From an uncultured Bacteroidota bacterium (GTDB lineage Bacteria; Bacteroidota; Bacteroidia; Chitinophagales; Chitinophagaceae), in contig CAIWHI010000915.1 of the NCBI GenBank assembly GCA_903912435.1, forward strand, positions 1 through 6,319: a stretch of 6,319 bases of DNA, written 5' to 3'. The notes under the pieces are model-generated. The model was not told where the DNA came from and ran no database searches. It saw nothing but the letters and a program-made list of their open reading frames with translations. Each line of letters opens with the position of its first letter. Positions within the stretch are counted from its first letter, which is position 1. Positions 1 to 6,180 of this stretch are shown here, one piece after another. Position numbers and translations under genes: made by a program.

Positions 1-918
1 AAGGTAGATACCCTGCAGGATGGGGAAGTTGTGTATGATTTGCAAACCTGTGGGTGCCAGGAACTTAATAATATAAAAAGCAAGGCTGGTAGTGAATAAG
101 AAAAAGGAATTGACCACACCATAAGAAATCATCAACCCATTGAAAGCACCACCAGCTCTTTGCGATAATATAGCCAGGATGCCGAACAACAATGATAATA
201 ACAGCATTGGTACCTTCTCCAATATTGAACCTGCACTTAACTTCCTGCCCCTATAAAAGTCGAAAGCTATCAATAAAACAGGCAAGGTAACAGCAGCCGA
301 CTTAGACAGGCAGGCAAGCAGGAAATAGGCCATCACCATTAATAAATGCCTCTTTTTTAGTCCAGAATCAAGGTAAAGCAGGTACTGATTTATAGCCAGG
401 AGGTAGCAATGTGCATAGAGTACATCTTTAAGTTCTGATATCCAGGCTACAGATTCCACGTGAAGGGGATGTATGCCAAACAGCAGAGAAACCACCATTG
501 CGGTAATATCCTGTCCGCTTAGCCTTTTTGCAACTATGAATACAATATAAGTATTAACAAGATGAAGTACAATATTGGTAGTGTGGTAGATAAGCGGATT
601 TAGCTCAAAAAAATGGTACTGAAAAAGGTGAACCGTGCTTGTGAGTGGGTGGTAGTTGCCCGTATAAAAGGAAGTGAAAATAGCTACAACCCCATGCCAG
701 CTAAAATCACGCAAATAGGGATTATTAACAATATAGAAATCATCATCAAAACTGGTAATACCATTATTAAATGCCTGTGAATAGACCAGTGCAGTAAAGG
801 CTACAATGGCAAAAGGCACCCATTTAGGTAAAGTAATAGCCATAACCTCTTTTGACAATGGTTGATTTATTAAAGGACTTTGCCTTACTGTAGGATTTTT
901 TTTTTGCTTACCAGCCAT
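1..918 (-). CDS. TMTC-like GT-C family membrane glycosyltransferase, N-terminal 306 codons (3' end beyond window)
   Basis: The frame is open from the ATG at 916-918 to the window edge, so the C-terminus is missing. The translation is a polytopic membrane protein. A basic cytoplasmic tail (about residues 1-30) precedes a first membrane segment (about 33-50). Next comes the acidic loop motif FDDDFYIVNNPYL (57-69), then NYHPLTSTVHLF (88-99), NPLIYHTTNIVLHLVN (107-122), GIHPLHVESVAWISELKDVL (148-167) and LSKSAAVTLP (204-213). This series (acidic loop, HPLT, NP..YH..N..LH, HP.HVESVAWI..KDV, SK..A.TLP) is typical of bacterial relatives of the TMTC O-mannosyltransferases, GT-C enzymes that use polyprenyl-phosphate sugars outside the membrane. 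Many family members end in TPR repeats, which would lie off the window. Donor and acceptor are unknown. Met26 (841-843) is a possible alternative start. Codons 5-8 contain an A10 run. The gene has its own promoter candidate and follows the phoD terminator. The family call is firm; the sugar-transfer role is inferred. Confidence 0.85.
   Translation of the reverse strand, partial: MAGKQKKNPTVRQSPLINQPLSKEVMAITLPKWVPFAIVAFTALVYSQAFNNGITSFDDDFYIVNNPYLRDFSWHGVVAIFTSFYTGNYHPLTSTVHLFQYHFFELNPLIYHTTNIVLHLVNTYIVFIVAKRLSGQDITAMVVSLLFGIHPLHVESVAWISELKDVLYAHCYLLAINQYLLYLDSGLKKRHLLMVMAYFLLACLSKSAAVTLPVLLIAFDFYRGRKLSAGSILEKVPMLLLSLLFGILAILSQRAGGAFNGLMISYGVVNSFFLFTTSLAFYIIKFLAPTGLQIIHNFPILQGIYL
896..905 (-). 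repeat. A10 homopolymer in codons 5-8 of the glycosyltransferase gene
   Basis: There are ten consecutive T on the plus strand, read as A10 in the coding strand, in the polar tail ahead of the first membrane segment. It lies early enough for slippage of one base to abolish the protein made from the first ATG, while Met26 downstream would remain usable. The tract is directly visible; any switching role is inference. Confidence 0.5.
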
Positions 919-957
919 AAATTAGAATAGCTTTCAGGCCCTTCACGACCTTAAGAC

Positions 958-965
958 CAAAGATA
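958..965 (-). promoter_or_regulatory. Bacteroidota -7 box (TATCTTTG) of the glycosyltransferase gene
   Basis: On the minus strand the sequence is TATCTTTG, an exact match to TAnnTTTG. It lies about 40 bases upstream of the ATG, giving an expected leader of roughly 35 bases. A TTG sits 24 bases further upstream, slightly too far for an ideal -33 element, so the -33 half is weak. It lies between the phoD terminator and the gene, where a new transcription unit would be expected to start. The extended form TCATTATCTTTG nearly equals the box of the M1 peptidase gene. Confidence 0.5.
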
Positions 966-1051
966 ATGACTTATGTGGTCTTTTTTATGCAATGCAATCT
1001 ACCTGTAAACCTGAAAAGAATTTTGCCTATTCAATATCTAGTATTAAAGAT

Positions 1052-1087
1052 AAAAAAACGGATGCCGGGATTATTTGGCATCCGTTT
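1052..1087 (-). terminator. Rho-independent terminator after the phoD-family gene
   Basis: AAACGGATGCC (1056-1066) is a perfect 11-bp inverted repeat of GGCATCCGTTT (1077-1087), with a 10-base loop. Read on the minus strand, the stem is followed by a T run (the A run 1052-1058 on the plus strand), the classical intrinsic terminator form. It starts about 22 bases past the phoD stop codon. On the plus strand the T tail is only three bases, so it should act mainly on minus-strand transcripts. It separates the phoD gene from the glycosyltransferase gene. Confidence 0.85.
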
Positions 1088-1109
1088 ATATAAATGAATA
1101 CTTTGAACC

Positions 1110-2993
1110 TTACTTACTTAAAACCACCTTATTGGTATAAATGGTATTTAGCGATTGTATTTTAACCAGGTAATTGCCTGGTGTCAGATTATTGAGTTCG
1201 AGGGTAGATTTATTAACACCCATAGGCAACTCGTTTGTCTTTGTTTGGTAAACTATCCTACCACTAATGTCGGAAATGGAGATAGTTAATTGGCAAGACT
1301 GGCTAAGGTAATACTGGATATTAATATCTGATGTGGTAGGATTAGGGTAACAATTAAACACAATCATATCATTTTCAATAGTGTTCACTCCTGTTCTTAC
1401 TGGGAATGGATTTACCAATGGTGGGTTATTGCCTGGGTTTGAACCAAGTACCGAACTAGCAATTCTTAAATGCCTTTCACCATCCAGGTTCACCCATTGC
1501 GCATCATTGGTTTTGGTATATGACCTTGTATCTGTTCCGCTTATATGAATAAAGTCGCCCTGCACCCTTGTTTTATTAATATCAAAAAGAAGGTAACCGC
1601 GCATAGTGAATTCAATGTATTTAAACCATGGGTCCATAGCCATAATTGCAGCAGGAGTTGCAGGTGGGGTGCCGGCTGTAGAGGTAATACTTGACCCTAT
1701 AAATTCTGTAGCCACAGAACCACCACCGGTAGCCGAAACATAAGTTGAATCAGCACCTGGTAGGTCCATAGCCCATGAACTATGTATATCTCCGGAAAGG
1801 AATACCACATCCTTTATATGGTTTTGAGAAATATGGTTAAACACTCTTTTTCTTTCAGCAGGATAGCCATCCCATTGGTCGCCATTAGCTATTAGGGTGG
1901 TTGTTAACACGTTGTACGAAAGTGGGGCTACCATAACCTGACTACCTACAATTTTCCACCTGGTAGACGTATCAGAAAGGTTAGATTTTAACCAGTTAAG
2001 CTGAGTAGTGCCCAACATTTTTCTATTAGTATCAATCAGGTAAGTATTAGTAGAAGGTATTGCCGAACCCAAAGATGAATCACGGCCCTCGAGGCGGGTA
2101 TCGAGCATTACCAAATTAAAGAGTTTACCGAAATTAAAATTACGGTGAATGATGGTATCGTTTCCGGTGGCAATAGGTCTAATAGGGTTCCACTCAAAAT
2201 AAGCCTTTTTTGCAGCATTTTTTCTTACAAACCAATTTCCTTGTGTGGCAGGGTCATGGTTCAAAGCACTCTGAAACCATGAATTATCACATACTTCATG
2301 GTCATCCCATACCATTATTAGAGGGTATTGTTGCAACATAGCCCTTAGGTCCTGGTCAAGCTTGTATTGAGACTCCCAAAGACGGTAATCACTAAGCATA
2401 TAGGCATCACGGGTAAAAGGGTGGAAACGGCTGGTATCGGTTCCCGAACCGCCACCGCCAGCGCGATATTCGTAATAAAAGTCGCCAAGATGTACTATAG
2501 CTGAAAGGTCATTTCTTTTTGAAATATCATTATAGGCATTAAAATATCCTGCCTCAAAATCAGAGCAGGAAAATACTGCCAATCTGATACTATCTACATC
2601 GCCAACAGGCAATGTTTTTGTTCTACCCATAATAGAAATAGCACTGCCTGATATGAAACGGTAATAATACCAGGTATTAGCAGAAAGACCGGTTACATCA
2701 ACTTTTACAGTATAGTCTTTAGTTGAATCAGTGGTGACCGTTCCGGAATTTACAATATGGGCAAATAAAGTATCAGTAGCTACCTGCCAGTTTACACTTA
2801 CCGACCCTACACTTGTAGGTGTATATCTTGTCCAAATAATAACCCTGTCGGAAAGCGGGTCGCCAGAAGCTACACCATGGTAAAAGGGTGCCAATAAGGT
2901 ATTTACAGCAGGCCTTGGTGGCATGGCTGGTAGCTGGGCCGAGGCTGAAAGGGATAATAAAATAAATGCAAAAAGCGGGTAGAATACCTTCAT
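1110..2993 (-). CDS. PhoD-family alkaline phosphatase/phosphodiesterase with T9SS sorting domain
   Basis: A 627-residue secreted metallophosphoesterase. I chose the ATG at 2991-2993; the GTG two codons upstream would put extra residues before a good signal peptide (MKVFYPLFAFILLSLSASA, 1-19). An N-terminal beta-sandwich domain of PhoD type (about 37-130) begins near FYHGVASGDP and VIIWTR. The catalytic domain follows (about 135-470): FSCSDFEAGYF with the presumed metal-binding Cys143, HLGDFYYEY (Asp171, Tyr174), VWDDHEVCDN (about 228-237) and SGDIHSSW (400-407). The last 85 or so residues carry NCYPNP (547-552) and a beta-rich Por secretion tail ending in KVVLSK, the type A T9SS sorting signal. 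Known PhoD enzymes release phosphate from phosphodiesters and monoesters using Fe and Ca; this one should be released or surface-anchored. B. subtilis PhoD uses a twin-arginine signal, which is absent here. The gene lies 96 bases downstream of the peptidase gene on the same strand, so co-transcription is possible. Substrate is unknown. Confidence 0.93.
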   Translation of the reverse strand: MKVFYPLFAFILLSLSASAQLPAMPPRPAVNTLLAPFYHGVASGDPLSDRVIIWTRYTPTSVGSVSVNWQVATDTLFAHIVNSGTVTTDSTKDYTVKVDVTGLSANTWYYYRFISGSAISIMGRTKTLPVGDVDSIRLAVFSCSDFEAGYFNAYNDISKRNDLSAIVHLGDFYYEYRAGGGGSGTDTSRFHPFTRDAYMLSDYRLWESQYKLDQDLRAMLQQYPLIMVWDDHEVCDNSWFQSALNHDPATQGNWFVRKNAAKKAYFEWNPIRPIATGNDTIIHRNFNFGKLFNLVMLDTRLEGRDSSLGSAIPSTNTYLIDTNRKMLGTTQLNWLKSNLSDTSTRWKIVGSQVMVAPLSYNVLTTTLIANGDQWDGYPAERKRVFNHISQNHIKDVVFLSGDIHSSWAMDLPGADSTYVSATGGGSVATEFIGSSITSTAGTPPATPAAIMAMDPWFKYIEFTMRGYLLFDINKTRVQGDFIHISGTDTRSYTKTNDAQWVNLDGERHLRIASSVLGSNPGNNPPLVNPFPVRTGVNTIENDMIVFNCYPNPTTSDINIQYYLSQSCQLTISISDISGRIVYQTKTNELPMGVNKSTLELNNLTPGNYLVKIQSLNTIYTNKVVLSK

Positions 2994-3011
2994 AAACACA
3001 ATTTTAGAATG

Positions 3012-3019
3012 TAAAAATA
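3012..3019 (-). promoter_or_regulatory. Weak -7-like box (TATTTTTA) upstream of the phoD-family gene
   Basis: In the 96-base spacer the minus strand reads TATTTTTA, one mismatch from TAnnTTTG, about 18 bases before the chosen ATG. No TTTG lies at the proper distance upstream. In AT-rich DNA such a match is easily random, and the gene may instead be transcribed from the peptidase promoter. Nothing else is recognisable in this spacer. Confidence 0.18.
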
Positions 3020-3089
3020 TGGTTATGATGTTTCTTTATTATTTAGGCCGTATTAGTTTAATGTTAAATAAATGGAATGGCGCGGTAGG

Positions 3090-4442
3090 TCAATGTTCAG
3101 ATTTGGTGATTAAAAAATCCTTCGAAATTTCCGGGTCTTTCTTACCCATCCAGGGGGCAGATTGCCAGTCACTTGTAGTTGTAAAAATATAATCTTTACG
3201 GCCTCCATTTACCTTTATAGGCATGGTAAAATCGGGCAGGATATTGGTAAACCTGTAATGAAAACTATCATCCTTCACATAATACTCCAACTGAGGCACC
3301 ATCTTAGTGCGCAGGTATTGATTGAAAAATGGTTTTAGGTTAAGACCAGTAGTGTTATTGATATATTCTTCAACCTGGGTGGTCGTTACTGTTTGGTGAT
3401 AAAACTCCTTTCCCATCCCACGCAGCATTTTCCTGAATTTTTCATCATCATTCAGCATTACCCTTATCATATGAATAATGGCTGCACCCTTATTGTACAT
3501 ATCACCCGAGCCCTCATCATTTACCCCGTACTCACCTATGATATTCTTATCATTCCGTATATTCGCCCAGCCACCCCTGTTATACTCCATTCCCTTTTCT
3601 TTACCCAATAACCATTCGGCATAGAGCGATTCTGAGTAGGAGGTAAGTCCCTCATGAATCCACATATCGGCAATGTCTTTTGAAGTGATATTGTTGCCAA
3701 ACCACTCGTGGCCACTTTCGTGCACAATTATAAAGTCGAAGTTCATGCCAATACCTGTACCAGACCTGTCACGTCCCTTGTAGCCCATCAGGTAATTATT
3801 ACCATAGGCCACAGCGCTTTGGTGCTCCATACCCAGGTAAGGGGCTTCAACCAGTTTGTACCCATCTTCATAAAACGGATATGGCCCCATCCAGTATTCA
3901 AAGCAATGAATCATATCCTTTACCATTGCAAAATGTTTACGTGCCTGTCCTTCATGGTAAGCCAAAGGATAAAAATCCAGGTCAAGTAGGCCTTTTTCGC
4001 CTATTAGGGTATCGTGCCAATGGGCATAATTGCCCAGGTAAAAGGTGGCATCATAGTTGTTTATAGGATTAGCCACATGCCATAACATATCACCTTTGGG
4101 AGCGCTAATAGACCTTTGTTGCCACCTACCATTACTTACCACCATGGCATTACCTGTAGCCCTGATACTTAGATTCATGCCACTATCTGGTTCATCCCAT
4201 TGGGCATCCTTGCATGGCCACCACACACTTGCCCCTAGTCCCTGGCAGGATACAGATGCCCAAAGATTACCCAGGCTATCGTGCGACCAGGTAAAGCCGC
4301 CATCCCATGGTGGGCGAACAGCCTCATGTGGAGCACCTTCATATTCCACATAAATAGTGTGGGTACTGCCTATCTTCCATTTATGAAAATCACCTTTTAT
4401 CCACCACACATTTCCTTCCCTGGCGTATTTCAATACTACCAT
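3090..4442 (-). CDS. Catalytic fragment of the M1 aminopeptidase gene (450 residues)
   Basis: Read from the ATG at 4440-4442, this frame holds the rest of the N-terminal domain and the complete thermolysin-like domain, with GMEH at 3822-3833, HESGH at 3708-3722, the third zinc ligand Glu at 3651-3653 and the catalytic Tyr at 3495-3497. It has no signal peptide, so translated alone it would stay in the cytoplasm and lack about 85 residues of the mature N-terminal domain. Reinitiation next to the TAG is possible, but an active two-piece enzyme is unlikely because the pieces would be in different compartments. Most probably it is part of the gene spanning 3090-4763. Confidence 0.6.
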   Translation of the reverse strand: MVVLKYAREGNVWWIKGDFHKWKIGSTHTIYVEYEGAPHEAVRPPWDGGFTWSHDSLGNLWASVSCQGLGASVWWPCKDAQWDEPDSGMNLSIRATGNAMVVSNGRWQQRSISAPKGDMLWHVANPINNYDATFYLGNYAHWHDTLIGEKGLLDLDFYPLAYHEGQARKHFAMVKDMIHCFEYWMGPYPFYEDGYKLVEAPYLGMEHQSAVAYGNNYLMGYKGRDRSGTGIGMNFDFIIVHESGHEWFGNNITSKDIADMWIHEGLTSYSESLYAEWLLGKEKGMEYNRGGWANIRNDKNIIGEYGVNDEGSGDMYNKGAAIIHMIRVMLNDDEKFRKMLRGMGKEFYHQTVTTTQVEEYINNTTGLNLKPFFNQYLRTKMVPQLEYYVKDDSFHYRFTNILPDFTMPIKVNGGRKDYIFTTTSDWQSAPWMGKKDPEISKDFLITKSEH

Positions 4443-4445
4443 TTC

Positions 4446-4448
4446 CTA
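4446..4448 (-). other. In-frame amber codon inside the M1 aminopeptidase gene
   Basis: The minus-strand context is GTA ATG AAA TAG GAA ATG GTA. The frame is open on both sides and the translation on both sides fits the same family, so a single substitution explains the break and a frameshift does not. TAG serves as the normal stop of purS in this window (6074-6076), which argues against genome-wide reassignment. Confidence 0.9.
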
Positions 4449-4763
4449 TTTCATTACATCATTCTGGGGGGAGTTGTTATCCCCTTCGCGGGAGGCTTCT
4501 TTGATGGTCAGTGGCTCCTGAAGGTCAATCTGGAAACTATCTACAGGGGTACTAATAACCTTAAATGTAATGATATTGTGCCCTTTGATTGTTCTTGTGA
4601 CAGTATCAATACTGATGTCCAGGTCATACTTCTGCACATCCCACCATGCCCTTCCACGGCCATTGCTTCCCCTTAGGGTATCGGCATGGGTGAATGCCCG
4701 GGCACTGCCTGAGGTGATAACAATAAGAAAAAGTATGAATAACAATGAATGAGAACGGGACAT
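4446..4763 (-). CDS. N-terminal fragment of the M1 aminopeptidase gene (105 residues)
   Basis: This is what would be translated if the TAG at 4446-4448 terminates. It contains the signal peptide and the first strands of the M1 N-terminal beta domain through IDLQEPL, then a polar stretch rich in N, D, E and S ending DVMK. It carries no zinc ligand or catalytic residue and cannot be an enzyme on its own. A perfect -7 box (TACCTTTG) lies just upstream. The ATG at 4440-4442 follows the stop after a single GAA codon. Confidence 0.55.
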   Translation of the reverse strand: MSRSHSLLFILFLIVITSGSARAFTHADTLRGSNGRGRAWWDVQKYDLDISIDTVTRTIKGHNIITFKVISTPVDSFQIDLQEPLTIKEASREGDNNSPQNDVMK

Positions 4764-4781
4764 GGAATAAATATAGAATTT

Positions 4782-4789
4782 CAAAGGTA
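4782..4789 (-). promoter_or_regulatory. Bacteroidota -7 box (TACCTTTG) of the M1 peptidase gene
   Basis: The minus strand reads TACCTTTG, an exact TAnnTTTG match, with its last base 18 bases before the ATG at 4763, giving a leader of roughly a dozen bases. No clear TTTG lies at the -33 position. Instead the box is directly preceded by ATCGCACAATCATTAC, one arm of the inverted repeat shared with the pssA promoter. The leader has no convincing Shine-Dalgarno sequence. Confidence 0.5.
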
Positions 4790-4900
4790 ATGATTGTGCG
4801 ATTCCTTTTAATAGCTTGATTATTTGGAAAATTAAATCTTAAAATAAGACCTAAATAACCACCTTGCAGATTTGCTATTCAACCATTGCACAATTATTAC
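4787..4900. repeat. 13-bp inverted repeat framing the divergent peptidase/pssA promoter region
   Basis: GTAATGATTGTGC (4787-4799) and GCACAATTATTAC (4888-4900) are inverted copies with 12 of 13 positions matching, separated by 88 bases. Read toward each gene, the shared block extends to ATYGCACAATYATTAC (14 of 16 identical; both differences are C/T). Each arm abuts or slightly overlaps the -7 box of the gene it faces. Possible meanings are a duplicated promoter element, a regulator site placed at both promoters, or chance. The symmetry and placement are visible in the sequence; regulation is inferred. Confidence 0.5.
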
Positions 4901-4908
4901 TACTTTTG
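4901..4908 (+). promoter_or_regulatory. Bacteroidota -7 box (TACTTTTG) of pssA
   Basis: An exact TAnnTTTG match ending 7 bases before the pssA ATG. A TTTG at 4871-4874 is 26 bases upstream, too far for a good -33 element. If the box is used, transcription would begin within a few bases of the ATG, giving a nearly leaderless mRNA that excludes the GAGG at 4908-4911 as a ribosome site. The alternative is that transcription starts upstream and GAGG is a real Shine-Dalgarno sequence. Confidence 0.4.
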
Positions 4909-4911
4909 AGG
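4908..4911 (+). promoter_or_regulatory. Possible ribosome binding site (GAGG) of pssA
   Basis: GAGG lies four bases before the ATG at 4916. The spacing is short and the motif overlaps the last base of the -7 box, so box and ribosome site are probably not both functional. It is the only Shine-Dalgarno-like sequence I see at a gene start here. Confidence 0.3.
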
Positions 4912-4915
4912 CTAC

Positions 4916-5800
4916 ATGAAGCATTTGCCAAACCTGCTGACACTGGGTAATTTATTTTGTGGTTGTATAGCTATAGTATATATCCTTACTGCACAGCCAT
5001 ATACCAGCATGACCCTGGCCGATGGCACAGGACTACCCACATGGCGCTGGGTATATGGTGCTGAACAAATGTACCTGGGTAGCATCTTCATAGGCATAGC
5101 AGCAATTTTCGACCTGTTTGACGGACTTGCCGCAAGGGCTCTTAGAATCTTTTCACCAATAGGTAAAGACCTTGATTCATTGGCTGATGTGGTTTCTTTT
5201 GGGGTAGCACCATCGTGTATTCTCTTCAAATTGCTTTGGGATGCATCAATGCAGGAGAAAAATGCTATGGATGTAGATATGTTAAGTATGGTGCCGGCAT
5301 TTGTATTGGCTTGCTGTGCTGCATTACGCTTAGCTAAGTTCAATATAACATCTACCCAGCAAAAAAGTTATTTCATAGGTATGCCATCACCAGCAGCGGG
5401 TATGTTTGTTGCGTCCTTCCCATTAATACTATGGTCTAATCCTTATAACCTCATTGCATCATTTGAGCATAATGGCTTTGCACCTACATGGGTGGTTAAT
5501 CTTTGCCAGTTTACCGCAAGGGCGCAACATATGCTCACCAATGTGCTTGAAAATAAATGGACCATCTACCTCATCATAGGTTTACTGTCGTGGTTAATGA
5601 ACTCTAATGTGAAGTTTATTAAGTTGATGCCTACCCGCTGGGCATTAAAATATACCTGGCCTCAATTAATCATAGTATTGGCAAGCCTTGTGGCTCTACC
5701 GTTTTTACAGGTAATTGCATTCCCGGTAATATTTGTACTCTACATAATATTGTCAATCATATATAAGCAACCCGAACCTGACAATATTGTAACCGCTTAA
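4916..5800 (+). CDS. pssA: CDP-diacylglycerol--serine O-phosphatidyltransferase (phosphatidylserine synthase)
   Basis: A 294-residue integral membrane enzyme that joins serine to CDP-diacylglycerol, giving phosphatidylserine and CMP, the first committed step to phosphatidylethanolamine. The CDP-alcohol phosphatidyltransferase signature is complete: D66-xx-D69-G70-xx-A73-R74-x8-G83-xxx-D87-xxx-D91. The class markers NLLTLGNLFCG (6-16), RLAKFN (138-143) and FIGMPSPAAG (153-162) point to PssA rather than PgsA. Hydrophobic segments lie near 10-27, 53-66, 92-108, 124-140, 158-174, 215-231 and 248-284 (two spans). A polar loop at about 28-52 and another stretch at about 175-213 make it longer than the roughly 230-240 residues I expect of Bacteroidota PssA (recalled, not measured). 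The gene is divergent from the peptidase gene and followed 24 bases later by purS, so the two are probably co-transcribed. No decarboxylase gene (psd), the usual partner, is in the window. Confidence 0.95.
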   Translation: MKHLPNLLTLGNLFCGCIAIVYILTAQPYTSMTLADGTGLPTWRWVYGAEQMYLGSIFIGIAAIFDLFDGLAARALRIFSPIGKDLDSLADVVSFGVAPSCILFKLLWDASMQEKNAMDVDMLSMVPAFVLACCAALRLAKFNITSTQQKSYFIGMPSPAAGMFVASFPLILWSNPYNLIASFEHNGFAPTWVVNLCQFTARAQHMLTNVLENKWTIYLIIGLLSWLMNSNVKFIKLMPTRWALKYTWPQLIIVLASLVALPFLQVIAFPVIFVLYIILSIIYKQPEPDNIVTA

Positions 5801-5824
5801 TCAATTTTTTTAAAAATACTCGTG

Positions 5825-6076
5825 ATGAAATTTACAGCACACATCAATATAATGCCTCTTAAGGAATTGCTTGACCCACAGGGTAAGGCAGTAAGTAATA
5901 GCCTGCACAATCTGGGCCTGACCAATGTTACCAATGTGCGCATTGGCAAACACATATGCCTGAGCATGGAAGCCAAAGACGCCGAAGAAGCCGAAAAAAT
6001 GACCACCGAAGCCTGTAAAAAACTATTGGCCAATCAGGTTATGGAGTCATTTAAGTTTACCCTTAAGGAAGAATAG
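5825..6076 (+). CDS. purS: Phosphoribosylformylglycinamidine synthase subunit PurS
   Basis: An 83-residue protein of typical PurS length. PurS is the small structural subunit that links glutaminase PurQ to the small-type PurL in the fourth step of purine synthesis (FGAR to FGAM) in the cytoplasm. Recognisable conserved stretches are LDPQGKAV (16-23), VRIGKHI (38-44) and KLLANQVME (66-74), which align with B. subtilis PurS as I remember it (LDPQGSAV, VRIGKYM, KLLANTVIE). I chose the ATG at 5825; a GTG immediately upstream would add one residue. No Shine-Dalgarno sequence is visible and the gap to pssA is 24 bases, so expression probably depends on the pssA transcript. purQ and purL are not adjacent. 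The presence of purS implies a three-part PurSQL enzyme rather than the single large PurL. Confidence 0.95.
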   Translation: MKFTAHINIMPLKELLDPQGKAVSNSLHNLGLTNVTNVRIGKHICLSMEAKDAEEAEKMTTEACKKLLANQVMESFKFTLKEE

Positions 6077-6092
6077 TTTTCAGTACCCTTAT

Positions 6093-6173
6093 TGGAATTC
6101 CTCTGGTGGTGTAACAGGATGTAAATAATGCCATTAATTACCAAACCAAATGGTGTCACCAGAGACTATTCCA
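6093..6173 (+). repeat. Imperfect inverted repeat downstream of purS
   Basis: CTCTGGTG (6101-6108) pairs with CACCAGAG (6157-6164), and outside a small internal loop TGGAAT (6093-6098) pairs with ATTCCA (6168-6173), giving 14 pairs around a 48-base loop. The loop has a minor CCATT/AATGG pairing (6131-6135 with 6149-6153). A six-T run (6179-6184) follows five bases after the stem. It may be a weak terminator or an mRNA-stabilising structure between purS and rsmI. The long loop makes it a poor classical terminator. Confidence 0.35.
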
Positions 6174-6180
6174 CGCAGTT

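Larger units (their letters stand above)
3090..4763 (-). pseudogene. Secreted M1-family zinc aminopeptidase interrupted by one in-frame TAG
   Basis: The whole gene spans 557 codon positions plus a TGA stop, with a single TAG at codon 106 (4446-4448); both halves are in the same frame. I chose the ATG at 4761-4763 because it begins a compact Sec signal peptide (1-23, ending SARA); the upstream alternative is a TTG. The order matches Bacteroidota M1 peptidases: WWDVQKYDLDISID (40-53), IDLQEPL (79-85), the stop in a variable loop, KYAREGNV, CQGLGASVWWPC (173-184), GMEHQSAVAYG (from 311, substrate-recognition loop, with GMEH for the classical GxMEN), HESGH (348-352) with Glu371 as the zinc site HExxH-x18-E, and the catalytic Tyr423 in YNKGAAIIH. 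M1 enzymes remove N-terminal residues from peptides. No T9SS tail or lipobox is seen. Everything except the TAG looks intact, so this may be a fresh nonsense mutation, a sequencing error or readthrough. Confidence 0.8.

Noticed and set aside
2994..2999. GTG start two codons upstream for the phoD-family gene
   Set aside because: The ATG at 2991-2993 directly begins a standard signal peptide; the extra residues add nothing.
3393..4353. Several short plus-strand frames and one extra minus-strand frame inside the peptidase gene
   Set aside because: All overlap the conserved M1 domain out of frame and have no family features.
4440..4450. Frameshift or programmed frameshift as the cause of the split peptidase
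   Set aside because: Both halves are in the same frame, so a substitution to TAG suffices.
4281..4676. 131-codon plus-strand frame opposite the peptidase gene
   Set aside because: It is antisense to the M1 coding sequence, crosses the conserved protein region and shows no recognisable family; it is a shadow frame.
4764..4784. TTG start seven codons upstream for the peptidase gene
   Set aside because: It would place the start within the predicted -7 box and lengthen the signal peptide n-region; the ATG at 4761-4763 fits better.
4912..5343. 143-codon minus-strand frame opposite pssA
   Set aside because: It lies over the conserved CDP-alcohol transferase motif on the other strand and its composition is that of a shadow frame.
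5781..5790. Perfect 10-base palindrome ACAATATTGT at the 3' end of pssA as an operator
   Set aside because: It is short and AT-rich, lies inside coding sequence and has no promoter elements around it; chance is enough.
5805..5816. T7-A5 run between pssA and purS as a terminator
   Set aside because: No stable stem precedes the T run, and the short gap fits an operon.
5797..6033. 78-codon minus-strand frame opposite purS
   Set aside because: purS on the plus strand is unmistakable; the reverse frame matches nothing I recognise.
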